Shown: positions 38,863 through 47,368 of the stretch, one piece after another
How the letters are laid out: every line of letters starts with the position of its first letter
Position numbering within the stretch: position 1 is the first letter of the stretch
Assembly (NCBI RefSeq): GCF_003544815.1
Contig: NZ_CP032100.1
Location: 1,240,001 to 1,304,000, forward strand
DNA length: 64,000 bases
DNA from: Arcobacter suis CECT 7833
GTDB taxonomy: Bacteria; Campylobacterota; Campylobacteria; Campylobacterales; Arcobacteraceae
Direction: 5' to 3'
Translations under genes and position numbers: made by a program
Notes under the pieces: model-generated
The model's input: the letters and a program-made list of their open reading frames with translations, nothing else
What the model was told of the DNA's origin: nothing
Database searches by the model: none

Positions 38863-39657
38863 TTACTCTCCTTTTAAACCTTTTCTCATTGTTTTCACCA
38901 AACTTTCATTGGCTTTTGTATCAGTAAAATACTCAAATGCTAAAACGCCTTGATATAAAAGCATATCTTCACCATCTTTTATTTCAAGTCCATTTTCTTT
39001 AGCTAATGCTAAAAAAGGTGTGATTTTGCCATAAACACAATCAAAGGCAAAAGAAGCATCTTTTAAAACTGTTTTTAAAATCTTTTTATCACAAGGTAAA
39101 TATTCATCTTTTAATCCAGCACTTGTTGAGTTTACTATTAGGTCATATTTTGTAGGCTCAAAATTTCCCCATGAAAAGCATGGAATTTGATGTTCTTTGA
39201 AAAATTCCAGTTTTCCCTCACTTCTATTTAACACAGTTACATTTATATTTTTCGATTTTAAGGCTAGGGCGATTGCTTTTGCTGTTCCTCCTGCTCCTAA
39301 AAGTAAAACATTTTTAATAGTTCCAAAACTCTCAATTGCTTTTAAAAATCCTGGTGCATCTGTATTATAAGCTATTACTTTGCCATCTTCTAAAATGTAA
39401 GTATTTACGGCTTTTATCTCTTTTGCTAGACCTCTTACAACATCTGCATTTTCATAAGCAAATTCTTTGTGGGGAACTGTAATATTTGCACCTTTGTAGT
39501 TGTTTTTTAGAAAAACTTCTTTTATTTCATTTCCATTTTCTAAGTGATATTTTTCATAATTTCCATCGAAATTTATATGATTTAATCCTGCATTTTGCAT
39601 TTGTGGTGATTTTGAGTGAGCAACTGGATTTCCAAATATCGCAAATTTTTCTTTCAT
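38863..39657 (-). CDS. aroE: Shikimate dehydrogenase
   Basis: NADPH-dependent reduction of 3-dehydroshikimate, aromatic amino acid pathway. 264 residues, standard. Conserved stretches: FGNPVAHSKSPQMQNAGL (shikimate binding), NITVPHKEFAY with the catalytic lysine and later YNTDAPGF, LLGAGGTAKAIALAL as the nucleotide-binding loop, NRSEGK, and DCVYGKITPFL. The methyltransferase gene precedes it by 10 bases on the same strand, so they share a transcript. Confidence 0.95.
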   Translation of the reverse strand: MKEKFAIFGNPVAHSKSPQMQNAGLNHINFDGNYEKYHLENGNEIKEVFLKNNYKGANITVPHKEFAYENADVVRGLAKEIKAVNTYILEDGKVIAYNTDAPGFLKAIESFGTIKNVLLLGAGGTAKAIALALKSKNINVTVLNRSEGKLEFFKEHQIPCFSWGNFEPTKYDLIVNSTSAGLKDEYLPCDKKILKTVLKDASFAFDCVYGKITPFLALAKENGLEIKDGEDMLLYQGVLAFEYFTDTKANESLVKTMRKGLKGE

Positions 39658-39667
39658 TTTTTACCTT

Positions 39668-40276
39668 TTATTTTTGTGCTATTAGATTGAAAATAGGAAA
39701 TTCTCTATCTTCTCTTTTTTCAGTATGAACGATTTTATAATCGGTTATTTTAAAGCCTACATCTTTTACTATAGTTATTAATTCATTTTTATCAAAACCA
39801 AAATGAAAAATACCGTCATTATTGTGTTTTTTATGAAAAGTTCCATCTTCTTTGTCTAAATCATTTATACATAAAAAACCATTTTCTCTTAATGATTCAA
39901 AAGATTTTTTTACAAACATTTTTATGTTTTCTATATGGTGTAAAGTCATACTAATAGCTATTAAATCAAACTCATTTTTAGGTAAATCTTCTTGATTTAT
40001 ATTGTGTTTAATTGCTTTTATATTTGAGTAGTTTAGTTCATTTGCTTTTTTATTGAACTCTTCAACCATTCCGTTTGAGTTGTCCATTCCTATAACTTCA
40101 TTTGTTTCAGTACTTAAACTAAATGCCACAAGTCCAGTTCCACAACCATAATCAAGTATTTTTGCATCATTTTTTAGGTTTATTTCTTCTTTTATATTAT
40201 TTACACAAGCTTTTGCAATATTTAAACTTGAAGGTTTTGTATCCCAAGTTTTTGCTGATTCATCAAATCTATTCAA
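39668..40276 (-). CDS. Class I SAM-dependent methyltransferase
   Basis: 202 residues, Methyltransf_11-type. Motif I is AKILDYGCGTGLVAFSL, the acidic residue after strand 2 is in VIGMDNSNGM, and the post-motif LIAISMTLHHIENIKMFVKKSFESLRENG is typical of small-molecule or lipid methyltransferases. The substrate is not clear. It is co-transcribed with aroE (10-base gap) and divergent from pgeF. Confidence 0.82.
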   Translation of the reverse strand: MNRFDESAKTWDTKPSSLNIAKACVNNIKEEINLKNDAKILDYGCGTGLVAFSLSTETNEVIGMDNSNGMVEEFNKKANELNYSNIKAIKHNINQEDLPKNEFDLIAISMTLHHIENIKMFVKKSFESLRENGFLCINDLDKEDGTFHKKHNNDGIFHFGFDKNELITIVKDVGFKITDYKIVHTEKREDREFPIFNLIAQK

Positions 40277-40345
40277 CTTTTATCCTTAAACAAAAAATCA
40301 TTAATATTTTGCTAAATTATAGCAAAACCTAATAAAGATGAAATT

Positions 40346-41023
40346 ATGAATCAAATTAAATACTATTTTACAACTTCTCACGATGGAAATTTAGCTTATC
40401 ATGTGCCTGATATAAAAGAAAATGTGGATAAAAACAGAGAAGCAGTTGCTTTATTAATGGAGTATAAAAATGAAGATTTAGTTTATATGAACCAAGTTCA
40501 TGGAAACAATGTTCAAATAGTAGACATTAATTCACCAAAACTTATTGAAAATTGTGATGGATTAATCACTAAAGAGAAAGAATTACCACTTATGGTTATG
40601 GTGGCTGATTGTATTCCTATTTTGTTTTTTGATGAGATACAAGGTGTAATTGCGGCTGTTCATGCTGGAAGAAACTCAACTTTTTTGAAAATCGCACAAA
40701 TAACTGCAAATAAAATGATAAATGAGTTAGGTTGTAATGCAAATAATATAAAAGTAATTATGGGTCCAAGTATTCATACGTGTTGTTATGAAGTAAGTGA
40801 TGAATTAGTAAATATTGTTAAAACATCATTTGGAGAGAAATTTTGTAAAGGAAACAACATAGATTTACATGGAATTAACGTAAAACTTTTAGAAGAAGTT
40901 GGAATCAGACATATAAGAATTTCAGAAATTTGTACAAAATGTTCAGATGAACCATTTTTCTCTTTTAGAAAAAATCCCCAAACAGGCAGATTTGCTGGGA
41001 TAATAAAATTATCTATTAATTAA
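40346..41023 (+). CDS. pgeF: Peptidoglycan editing factor/multicopper oxidase-like (PgeF, YfiH)
   Basis: 225 residues of the DUF152/YfiH family, which removes misincorporated Ser/Gly-containing muropeptide precursors. The metal/active site residues are visible: MNQVHGNNVQ (His), MVADCIPILFFDEIQGVIAAVHAGRNST (Cys and His), and later MGPSIHTCCYEV. Length is normal. Probably transcribed with purU and trmL downstream, although the gap of 57 bases leaves room for a separate promoter. Confidence 0.9.
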   Translation: MNQIKYYFTTSHDGNLAYHVPDIKENVDKNREAVALLMEYKNEDLVYMNQVHGNNVQIVDINSPKLIENCDGLITKEKELPLMVMVADCIPILFFDEIQGVIAAVHAGRNSTFLKIAQITANKMINELGCNANNIKVIMGPSIHTCCYEVSDELVNIVKTSFGEKFCKGNNIDLHGINVKLLEEVGIRHIRISEICTKCSDEPFFSFRKNPQTGRFAGIIKLSIN

Positions 41024-41080
41024 TAAAATGTTATTATTGGGGCTTTAAAAATTTAAGTTTTAATAATAAATAGGATAAAA

Positions 41081-41914
41081 ATGGAAGAGTATATACTTTT
41101 AATTGACACAGAAGATTCAAAAGGACTTGTTTATAACATCTCAAAAGTTCTTTTTGCAAACAACTTAAACATCGAGCAAAATGCTGAATATGTTGATCCA
41201 GATACAAAAAAGTTTTTTATGAGAAGTATAGTTTCTGGAAAAGTTTCTAAAAATATATTATTAAAAGAGTTAACAGAAGTTTTACCCGATGGCGCTTCAA
41301 TCAAACTAAACAAAAAAGAGAAAAAAGATGTTGTTATTTTAGCAACTAAAGAGTTTCATGTTTTAGGTGATTTATTAATTAGATATATTGCAGGTGAATT
41401 AAATGCAAATATCAAAGCAGTTATTGCAAACCATGACCACTTAAAAGATTTAGTTGAGAAGTTCAATATTCCTTTTACATGTATTAGTGCAGATGGAATG
41501 AGCCGAGAAGAACATGAAGATAAAATGATTGCTAAAATCAATGAATATGAGCCTGAATTAATTGTTCTTGCAAAATATATGAGAATTTTAACTCCAAAAT
41601 TTGTAGATGCTTTCCCTAAAAAAGTTTTAAATATTCATCACTCATTTTTACCAGCATTCATAGGAGCAAATCCATATAAACAAGCACACGAAAGAGGTGT
41701 TAAGATTATTGGAGCAACTGCCCATTATGTTACAAGTGATTTAGATGAAGGTCCGATTATATTCCAAGATGTGGTAAGAGTTGATCATAGTTATTCTTGG
41801 GAAGATATGCGAAATGCAGGAAGAAATGTAGAAAAAATCGTACTTTCAAATGCTTTTGAAATGTTATTACATGATAGAGTTTTTGTTCATGGAAATAAAA
41901 CGGTAATTTTATAA
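41081..41914 (+). CDS. purU: Formyltetrahydrofolate deformylase
   Basis: Hydrolyses 10-formyl-THF to formate and THF, feeding formate to purine synthesis and balancing one-carbon pools. 277 residues: an N-terminal ACT domain (about 1-85, YILLIDTEDSKGLVYNISKVLF) followed by the formyltransferase domain with LAKYMRILTPKFVDAFPKKVLNIHHSFLPAFIGANPY, GVKIIGATAHYVTSDLDEGPII and the catalytic His/Asp. Its stop shares a base with the start of trmL. Confidence 0.93.
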   Translation: MEEYILLIDTEDSKGLVYNISKVLFANNLNIEQNAEYVDPDTKKFFMRSIVSGKVSKNILLKELTEVLPDGASIKLNKKEKKDVVILATKEFHVLGDLLIRYIAGELNANIKAVIANHDHLKDLVEKFNIPFTCISADGMSREEHEDKMIAKINEYEPELIVLAKYMRILTPKFVDAFPKKVLNIHHSFLPAFIGANPYKQAHERGVKIIGATAHYVTSDLDEGPIIFQDVVRVDHSYSWEDMRNAGRNVEKIVLSNAFEMLLHDRVFVHGNKTVIL

Positions 41915-42378
41915 TGTTTAATATAGTTTTATTAGAACCAAGAATCCCTGGAAATGTTGGAACTATCGGAAGGTTGGCCTTTGCACTTAACTGTACACTT
42001 CATCTAATCAAACCTTATGGTTTTGGTGAAATTACAGAAAAAGAAGTGCGAAGAGCAGGGCTTGATTATTGGTTTGAATTAGATGTTCGAGAATATGAAA
42101 ATATCGAAGATTTTTGGGCAAAAAATCCATTTAATGATAGACATTTTTTAGCAACTACAAAAACAAAACAAGTTTATTTTGAAGCAAGTTATGAAGTAGG
42201 GGATTATTTTTATTTTGGAAGAGAAGATGCTGGACTTCCACAATCTATCTTAGATAAAAGCCCAAAAACTTGTATTACTATTCCTATGACAAATGAAGCT
42301 AGAAGCTTAAATATCGCAAACTCTGTTTCGATTGTAGCTTATGAAGCTTTACGACAAAACTTTAAAGATTTTAAATAA
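41914..42378 (+). CDS. trmL: tRNA (cytidine/uridine-2'-O-)-methyltransferase TrmL
   Basis: 154-residue SPOUT methyltransferase that methylates the ribose of tRNA-Leu wobble position 34. Trefoil-knot motifs: VLLEPRIPGNVGTIGRLAFALNC, LHLIKPYGF, YFGREDAGLPQSIL and ITIPMTNEARSLNIANSVSIVAYEALRQ. A tRNA-Leu(CAA), a known substrate type, is in this window. It overlaps purU and ends in a terminator. Confidence 0.93.
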   Translation: MFNIVLLEPRIPGNVGTIGRLAFALNCTLHLIKPYGFGEITEKEVRRAGLDYWFELDVREYENIEDFWAKNPFNDRHFLATTKTKQVYFEASYEVGDYFYFGREDAGLPQSILDKSPKTCITIPMTNEARSLNIANSVSIVAYEALRQNFKDFK

Positions 42379-42409
42379 GAGTTAATTTAACAAAAAATTA
42401 ACTCTTATT
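42374..42409 (+). terminator. Strong terminator after trmL
   Basis: Perfect 15-bp stem AATAAGAGTTAATTT (42374-42388) with AAATTAACTCTTATT (42395-42409), 6-nt loop, followed by TTATAT. It includes the trmL stop codon. Confidence 0.8.
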
Positions 42410-42436
42410 TTATATACTCAACCCAAAAGGCTATCT

Positions 42437-43096
42437 TTGTACAAAATTTTAGTTTTAGAAGATGATGAACTTTTTGCTTCAACTGTTGAAGACTTTTTAT
42501 GTGATGAAGGGTTTGAAGTTGATATTGCCTTTGATGGGGAAGAATGTTTAGATTTTAATTTTAAAAAAAACTATGATTTATATATTTTTGATATAAATGT
42601 TCCTAAAATAAATGGTTTAGAACTACTCGAGCAATTACGAACTTCAGGAGATAATACTCCTTCTATTTTTTTAACTTCATACAAAGATAAAGATACTTTA
42701 CAAACTGCTTTTTTAAATGGTTGTGATGATTATTTAAAAAAACCAGCTGATTTGGATGAATTACTTTTACGAATTAAAGCACTTCTTAAAAGAAATAAAA
42801 AACAATTTGATATTATAAAACTCTCAAATACACTTTCTTTTAACCCTGCTAATAAAAGAGTTTATGAAAATGAAATTGATTTAAATCTTCCTGTAAAAGT
42901 TTTAGAACTTATGGATCTTTTTGTTGAAAACAGGGGAGAAATTGTGACTAAAGAGATGATTATTTCTAAACTTTGGTCAACAAATCAAGAATATAGTGAA
43001 GGTTCAATTCGAGTTTATATTAATCAAATAAAAAAATTATTTGATAAAGATATGATTTTGAATATCAAAGGTGTAGGATATAAAATTGAATTCTAA
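42437..43096 (+). CDS. OmpR-family response regulator
   Basis: 219 residues from a TTG at 42437 (no ATG in the N-terminal region; AAAGG lies just upstream). Receiver domain with E8/D9/D10 and phosphoacceptor D52 in YIFDINVPKING, then SYKDKDTL and the conserved lysine in DDYLKKPADL. Winged-helix output domain about 125-219 (FNPANKRVYENE, KEMIISKLWSTNQEYSEGSIRVYINQIKKLFDKDMILNIKGVGYKIEF). First gene of an operon with a kinase, an S24 peptidase and rlmF. Confidence 0.9.
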   Translation: MYKILVLEDDELFASTVEDFLCDEGFEVDIAFDGEECLDFNFKKNYDLYIFDINVPKINGLELLEQLRTSGDNTPSIFLTSYKDKDTLQTAFLNGCDDYLKKPADLDELLLRIKALLKRNKKQFDIIKLSNTLSFNPANKRVYENEIDLNLPVKVLELMDLFVENRGEIVTKEMIISKLWSTNQEYSEGSIRVYINQIKKLFDKDMILNIKGVGYKIEF

Positions 43097-43937
43097 AAAA
43101 AGAGATTTTTTAATTTCAATTTCAATAATTTTTACTTTTTCTTTGATAATTATTTTATATTTAAATTACTTTTTTATCTCTTTATTTGGTTTAAATCAGG
43201 AAAATTTTGTATATATTATTATGCCTTTGGTGATCGTTGGATTAGGTATTTTTTTGAGTTTTTCAATGTCAGTTTTAAAGCCTTTATTTAAAAGTGATGA
43301 AAAATTGGAACAAAGTATAAAAGAGACAATCCACGAGTTGAATATTCCAGTTTCAACTATCAAAATGAATACTCAACTTTTACAAAAAACAATAACAGAT
43401 GAAAAAAGTATAAAACGATTAGAAAGAATAAATCAAGCGAGTAATAATCTTTTAAAACTATATGAAAATATGGAATATAATCTTAAAAAAGAGATAGATA
43501 AAATAGACAAACAAGAGTTTTATTTGGATGAAATAATCTTTAAATCTTGTGATAAATTTGATGATATAAAAAAAGATACAAAAATTGTGGTAAATATTCC
43601 AAATGTTCTTGTTTTATCTGATATAAATGGCTTTGAAAAAACAATGGATAATCTAATATCAAATGCAATAAAATACAATGTAAAAGATAATCCCTTTGTA
43701 GAAATAAGTTATAAAAACTCTATTTTAAGCATTTTTAACACAGGCGAACAAATAGATACAAAAAATCTTTTTATAGTTTTTGATAAATATTTTCAAGAAG
43801 ACTCAACAAAAGATGGTTTTGGTTTAGGACTAGCCATGGTAAAAGAGTTTTGTGATAAAAACAAAATTGCTATAAATATTGATACTTTAGAAAAAGGAAA
43901 TAGATTTAATTTAAATCTTAAAAATATAATCAAATGA
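43086..43937 (+). CDS. Sensor histidine kinase (short, membrane-bound)
   Basis: 283 residues from a TTG at 43086 that overlaps the regulator gene by 11 bases. Two helices (ISIIFTFSLIIILYLNYFFISLF and FVYIIMPLVIVGLGIFLSFSM) are separated by only a few residues, so there is almost no periplasmic sensor. H-box around IHELNIPVSTI, N box NLISNAIKYN, and FDKYFQEDSTKDGFGLGLAMVKEFC as the ATP lid and G2 box. Likely senses a membrane or intracellular signal. Cognate partner of the preceding regulator. Confidence 0.85.
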   Translation: MNSKKRDFLISISIIFTFSLIIILYLNYFFISLFGLNQENFVYIIMPLVIVGLGIFLSFSMSVLKPLFKSDEKLEQSIKETIHELNIPVSTIKMNTQLLQKTITDEKSIKRLERINQASNNLLKLYENMEYNLKKEIDKIDKQEFYLDEIIFKSCDKFDDIKKDTKIVVNIPNVLVLSDINGFEKTMDNLISNAIKYNVKDNPFVEISYKNSILSIFNTGEQIDTKNLFIVFDKYFQEDSTKDGFGLGLAMVKEFCDKNKIAINIDTLEKGNRFNLNLKNIIK

Positions 43938-44308
43938 ATACAATAAAACTAGAATATCACCAAGAAATAGCTGGAAAAATTCAAAAAAAAGAGTTGGAAT
44001 TCTCAAAAGAATTATTACAAACTTCTTATAATCTAACTTCTCTTTTTGTTACGCAAGTAGATGGAAAATCAATGCAACCATTAATTAGTCATAAAGCTTT
44101 GGTTGTGGCTGATTTATCACAAAAAGAGTTTGAAGATGAAGCTATTTTTTTAGTTTATAAAGATGAAAAAATGTGGATTAAAAAAGCAAAAATAATAGAT
44201 AAAGAAGAGTATTTTGTATCTATAAATCCAGATTTTTCTCATTTAGTTTATAAAAAAGAAGAAACAAGAATTATTGCAAAAGCACTGCTTACTTTTACAA
44301 ATCTATAA
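43934..44308 (+). CDS. Stand-alone S24 (LexA/UmuD-like) peptidase domain
   Basis: 124 residues without a helix-turn-helix. The catalytic pair is S46 in DGKSMQPLI and K83 in MWIKKAK, 37 residues apart, exactly as in LexA (Ser119/Lys156) and UmuD (Ser60/Lys97). An Ala-Gly pair at 13-14 sits 32 residues before the serine, near the position of the self-cleavage site in LexA and UmuD (34-35). It overlaps the kinase gene by four bases (ATGA). The role within this operon is unknown. Confidence 0.75.
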   Translation: MNTIKLEYHQEIAGKIQKKELEFSKELLQTSYNLTSLFVTQVDGKSMQPLISHKALVVADLSQKEFEDEAIFLVYKDEKMWIKKAKIIDKEEYFVSINPDFSHLVYKKEETRIIAKALLTFTNL

Positions 44309-44320
44309 AAAAGAAAAATT

Positions 44321-45262
44321 ATGTCAAAAACACTTCACTCGCGAAATTTTCATAATGATAGATATGATTTTAAAGCACTTATAAAAACTAATCCTGATTT
44401 ACAAGAGTTTGTAAAACCAAATAAATATGGAGATTTATCTATTGATTTTGCAAATCCCCAAGCTGTAATTTCACTAAATAAAGCTTTATTAGCTCACTTT
44501 TATGGAATAAAAAATTATGCTATTCCAAATGGATATTTATGTCCACCAATTCCTGGTCGTGCTGATTATATTCATCATATTGCTGATTTACTTGCAAGTT
44601 GTAATAATGGTGTTATTCCCAAAGGAAAAGCGGTAATTGGTTTGGATGTTGGAATTGGAGCAAATGGTATTTATGCAATTATTGGTGCAAGTGTTTATGA
44701 TTGGAATTTTCTAGGAAGTGATATTGAAATAGAGTCTATAAAATCTGTTGAAAATATAGTAAATTCAAATGAAATTTTAAAAGAAAAAATAGAATGCAAA
44801 CTGCAAACAAATCCTGAAAATATCTTTACTGGAATCATAAAGGCAGATGATTTTTATGATTTTACACTTTGTAATCCACCTTTTCATAAATCTTTAAAAG
44901 ATGCAATGGATGGAAATAAAAGAAAAGTTCAGAACCTAACAAAACAAAAAACTACAAAAAGTGCTTTAAATTTTGGTGGAAAAAACAATGAACTTTGGTG
45001 CAAAGGTGGCGAAATAGCTTTTATAACAAATATGATAAAAGAGAGTTTAGAGTTTAAAAACAATGTTCTTTGGTTTACAACATTGGTTTCAAAAAAAGAG
45101 AATTTACCTTTGATTTATAAAAAATTAGAAGAGATAAATGTTAAAGAGATAAAAACTATAGATATGTCTTGCGGACAAAAAATAACAAGAGTTGTAGCTT
45201 GGAGTTTTTTTAGTGTTGAAGAACAAAAAAATGCTTTAAACCATAAAATAAAGATTAATTAA
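44321..45262 (+). CDS. rlmF: 23S rRNA (adenine1618-N6)-methyltransferase
   Basis: 313 residues of the METTL16/RlmF family, which methylates A1618 of 23S rRNA. Signature stretches: SRNFHNDRYDFKALIKTNPDL, NGYLCPPIPGRADYIHHIADLL, IGLDVGIGANGIYAIIGASVYDW as the SAM site and FTLCNPPFHKSL, the catalytic NPPF. Last gene of the two-component/S24 operon, with a 12-base gap. Not functionally related to it by any known link. Confidence 0.92.
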   Translation: MSKTLHSRNFHNDRYDFKALIKTNPDLQEFVKPNKYGDLSIDFANPQAVISLNKALLAHFYGIKNYAIPNGYLCPPIPGRADYIHHIADLLASCNNGVIPKGKAVIGLDVGIGANGIYAIIGASVYDWNFLGSDIEIESIKSVENIVNSNEILKEKIECKLQTNPENIFTGIIKADDFYDFTLCNPPFHKSLKDAMDGNKRKVQNLTKQKTTKSALNFGGKNNELWCKGGEIAFITNMIKESLEFKNNVLWFTTLVSKKENLPLIYKKLEEINVKEIKTIDMSCGQKITRVVAWSFFSVEEQKNALNHKIKIN

Positions 45263-45316
45263 TAGAAAATTAACAGATACATTCTATTATTCCATAAATT
45301 GATTTTAAGGAATAGA

Positions 45317-47359
45317 ATGAAAAATAAAATTATCCTATGTATTACCCTTTGCACATCTCTTTTAGCTCAAGATTCAATAGTTGAGTTAAATCAAATAAGT
45401 GTAACTGAAACTAAACAAGAAGAACAAAATCTCACCCTTGCAAATAGTATTTCAAAAAAAGATAAAAATGAAATAGACTTAGACCAAGTTATTTATCAAA
45501 AAGATTTATTAAATTCTCTTTCAGGTGTTAGAATTGAACAAACAAGTTCAGGTATTGGACATACAACAGCAATTCGTATGCCAAATGGTACAAGTGGATA
45601 TTATTTATTTATGCAAGATGGAATTGCAGTTCAATCTTCTGGATTTTTTAATCACAATGGTTTAGCTTATACAAGTTACGAAACAGCAGATAATGTTGAA
45701 GTTCTAAAAGGGGCAGGAAGTGCTTTATATGGTTCTGATGCTGTTGCTGCAACTATTAATGTAAATTCATTAGAAAAGCCTTCAAAAACTCTTGAAAGGG
45801 AAATAAAATCAAATGTTGGAAGTTTTGGTCACTATTCTGTAAAAACAGAAGTTAGTGATACAATAGATGAAAATTCTGCATATAGAGCAAATGCTAGTTA
45901 CACTTCAGAAGAAGGATATCGAGAACATACTTCTTATGATAGAATAGAAACAAATCTTAGACATGATTATAAATATAATGATGAAAATATTCTAAAAACT
46001 ATATTCAACTTTAGTAAAACAGATGCTGAACAAGCGGATGGTTTTAGTGATTATTCATATATTACAACTGCTTCAAAAGAGTCTAGTGATAAGGCTTCTT
46101 ATTACACAGCTTTAAGAAATACTGATATTAGAAGACAATTTGATTTTGCAAGACTTAGTGTTGATTGGGCGAATTATTCAAATGATAATTTAGAAGTAGT
46201 TTTAACTCCATATATTCGATATAACGAAAATAGATATGTCGCAACTTGGGAAAAAAATCTTCCTTCAAATGATAATAAAATATATACACTTGGATTACTT
46301 CAAAGAAATACTTTAGATACGAGTTATGGAGAAGTTATTTTTGGTTTTGATACAGAATATACAGATTCATCTTTAGTTTATAATCAAGATTTTAATACAA
46401 CAGCTAGTGGAAAAACTTATACTAAAGGTTCAATTTATGATTATGATGTAACATATTCAGCAATTGCTCCATATATAAATAACAAATGGGAAATAACTGA
46501 TAAGTTAGATTTTGTTGTAGGTGCTAGATATGATTATAATAAATTTGATTATACTAATAATCTTTCAACAGGAAATGATTCATCTGGGGTATATTATAGA
46601 CCAGGTGATAAAAAAGATAGTTTTACACACTTTAGTCCAAAAGCTTCATTAACTTATAAATTAGATGAATCAACAACTTTATATACAAGATATGCAAATG
46701 GATTTACAATTCCTTCTGCAACTAGATTATATTCTATGAAAGCAGGATTTAAAGAAGTTGAATTAAATCCTGAAACTACAAATACTTATGAAGTAGGAGT
46801 AAAAAAAGAGTACGAAAAAGCTTATATTGAATCTAATGTATATTTTATGAATATCAAAGACACAATCGCTAGTAAAAAAGATTCTTTTGGGGATAGTTAT
46901 TACTTAAATGCTGGAAAATCAGAACACAAAGGAGTTGAATTAACTCTATTTTCAAACTTAACGGATGATATTTCTTCAAAAGTTGCATATAGTTATAGTA
47001 AACATAATTTTGTAAATGATGATACTTTTAATGACAATGAAATGGCAGAAGCTCCAAATCATACTGGGAATTTTAGATTATTTTACAATCCATATTTTAT
47101 GAAAAAATTAACATTAATGGGTGAAATCCAATATGTTGGAGATTATTATATGAATGATGAAAATACAAAAAAATATACAGGTTATGAAATAGGAAATTTT
47201 AAAGCAACATATAACATTTCAAAAAATTTATCTTTCTTTGGGAAAATTACAAATATTGCAGATAAAGAATACGCAATAAGCGCTTCTAGCGGTTGGTCTG
47301 ATAGTTATACTCCTGGAAGTCCAAGAGCATATTATTCAGGTCTTAATTATAAATTTTAG
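45317..47359 (+). CDS. TonB-dependent outer-membrane receptor
   Basis: 680 residues from the ATG at 45317 (AAGGA upstream). Signal peptide MKNKIILCITLCTSLLAQ, then a TonB-box-like stretch near VELNQISVTETK, the plug (SLSGVRIEQTSSGIGHTTAIRMPNGTSGYYLFMQDGI, DNVEVLKGAGSALYGSDAVAATINV) and a beta-barrel ending in YYSGLNYKF with terminal phenylalanine. The architecture is that of siderophore, haem or vitamin receptors. It is first in an operon with a PepSY protein and exbB-exbD-tonB, so iron or haem is likely. No clear Fur box is seen. Confidence 0.9.
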   Translation: MKNKIILCITLCTSLLAQDSIVELNQISVTETKQEEQNLTLANSISKKDKNEIDLDQVIYQKDLLNSLSGVRIEQTSSGIGHTTAIRMPNGTSGYYLFMQDGIAVQSSGFFNHNGLAYTSYETADNVEVLKGAGSALYGSDAVAATINVNSLEKPSKTLEREIKSNVGSFGHYSVKTEVSDTIDENSAYRANASYTSEEGYREHTSYDRIETNLRHDYKYNDENILKTIFNFSKTDAEQADGFSDYSYITTASKESSDKASYYTALRNTDIRRQFDFARLSVDWANYSNDNLEVVLTPYIRYNENRYVATWEKNLPSNDNKIYTLGLLQRNTLDTSYGEVIFGFDTEYTDSSLVYNQDFNTTASGKTYTKGSIYDYDVTYSAIAPYINNKWEITDKLDFVVGARYDYNKFDYTNNLSTGNDSSGVYYRPGDKKDSFTHFSPKASLTYKLDESTTLYTRYANGFTIPSATRLYSMKAGFKEVELNPETTNTYEVGVKKEYEKAYIESNVYFMNIKDTIASKKDSFGDSYYLNAGKSEHKGVELTLFSNLTDDISSKVAYSYSKHNFVNDDTFNDNEMAEAPNHTGNFRLFYNPYFMKKLTLMGEIQYVGDYYMNDENTKKYTGYEIGNFKATYNISKNLSFFGKITNIADKEYAISASSGWSDSYTPGSPRAYYSGLNYKF

Positions 47360-47368
47360 TAGAAAATA

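Noticed and set aside
45263-45316. Fur box before the TonB receptor operon
   Set aside because: The region is AT-rich but no match to the GATAATGATAATCATTATC-type palindrome is good enough to claim.
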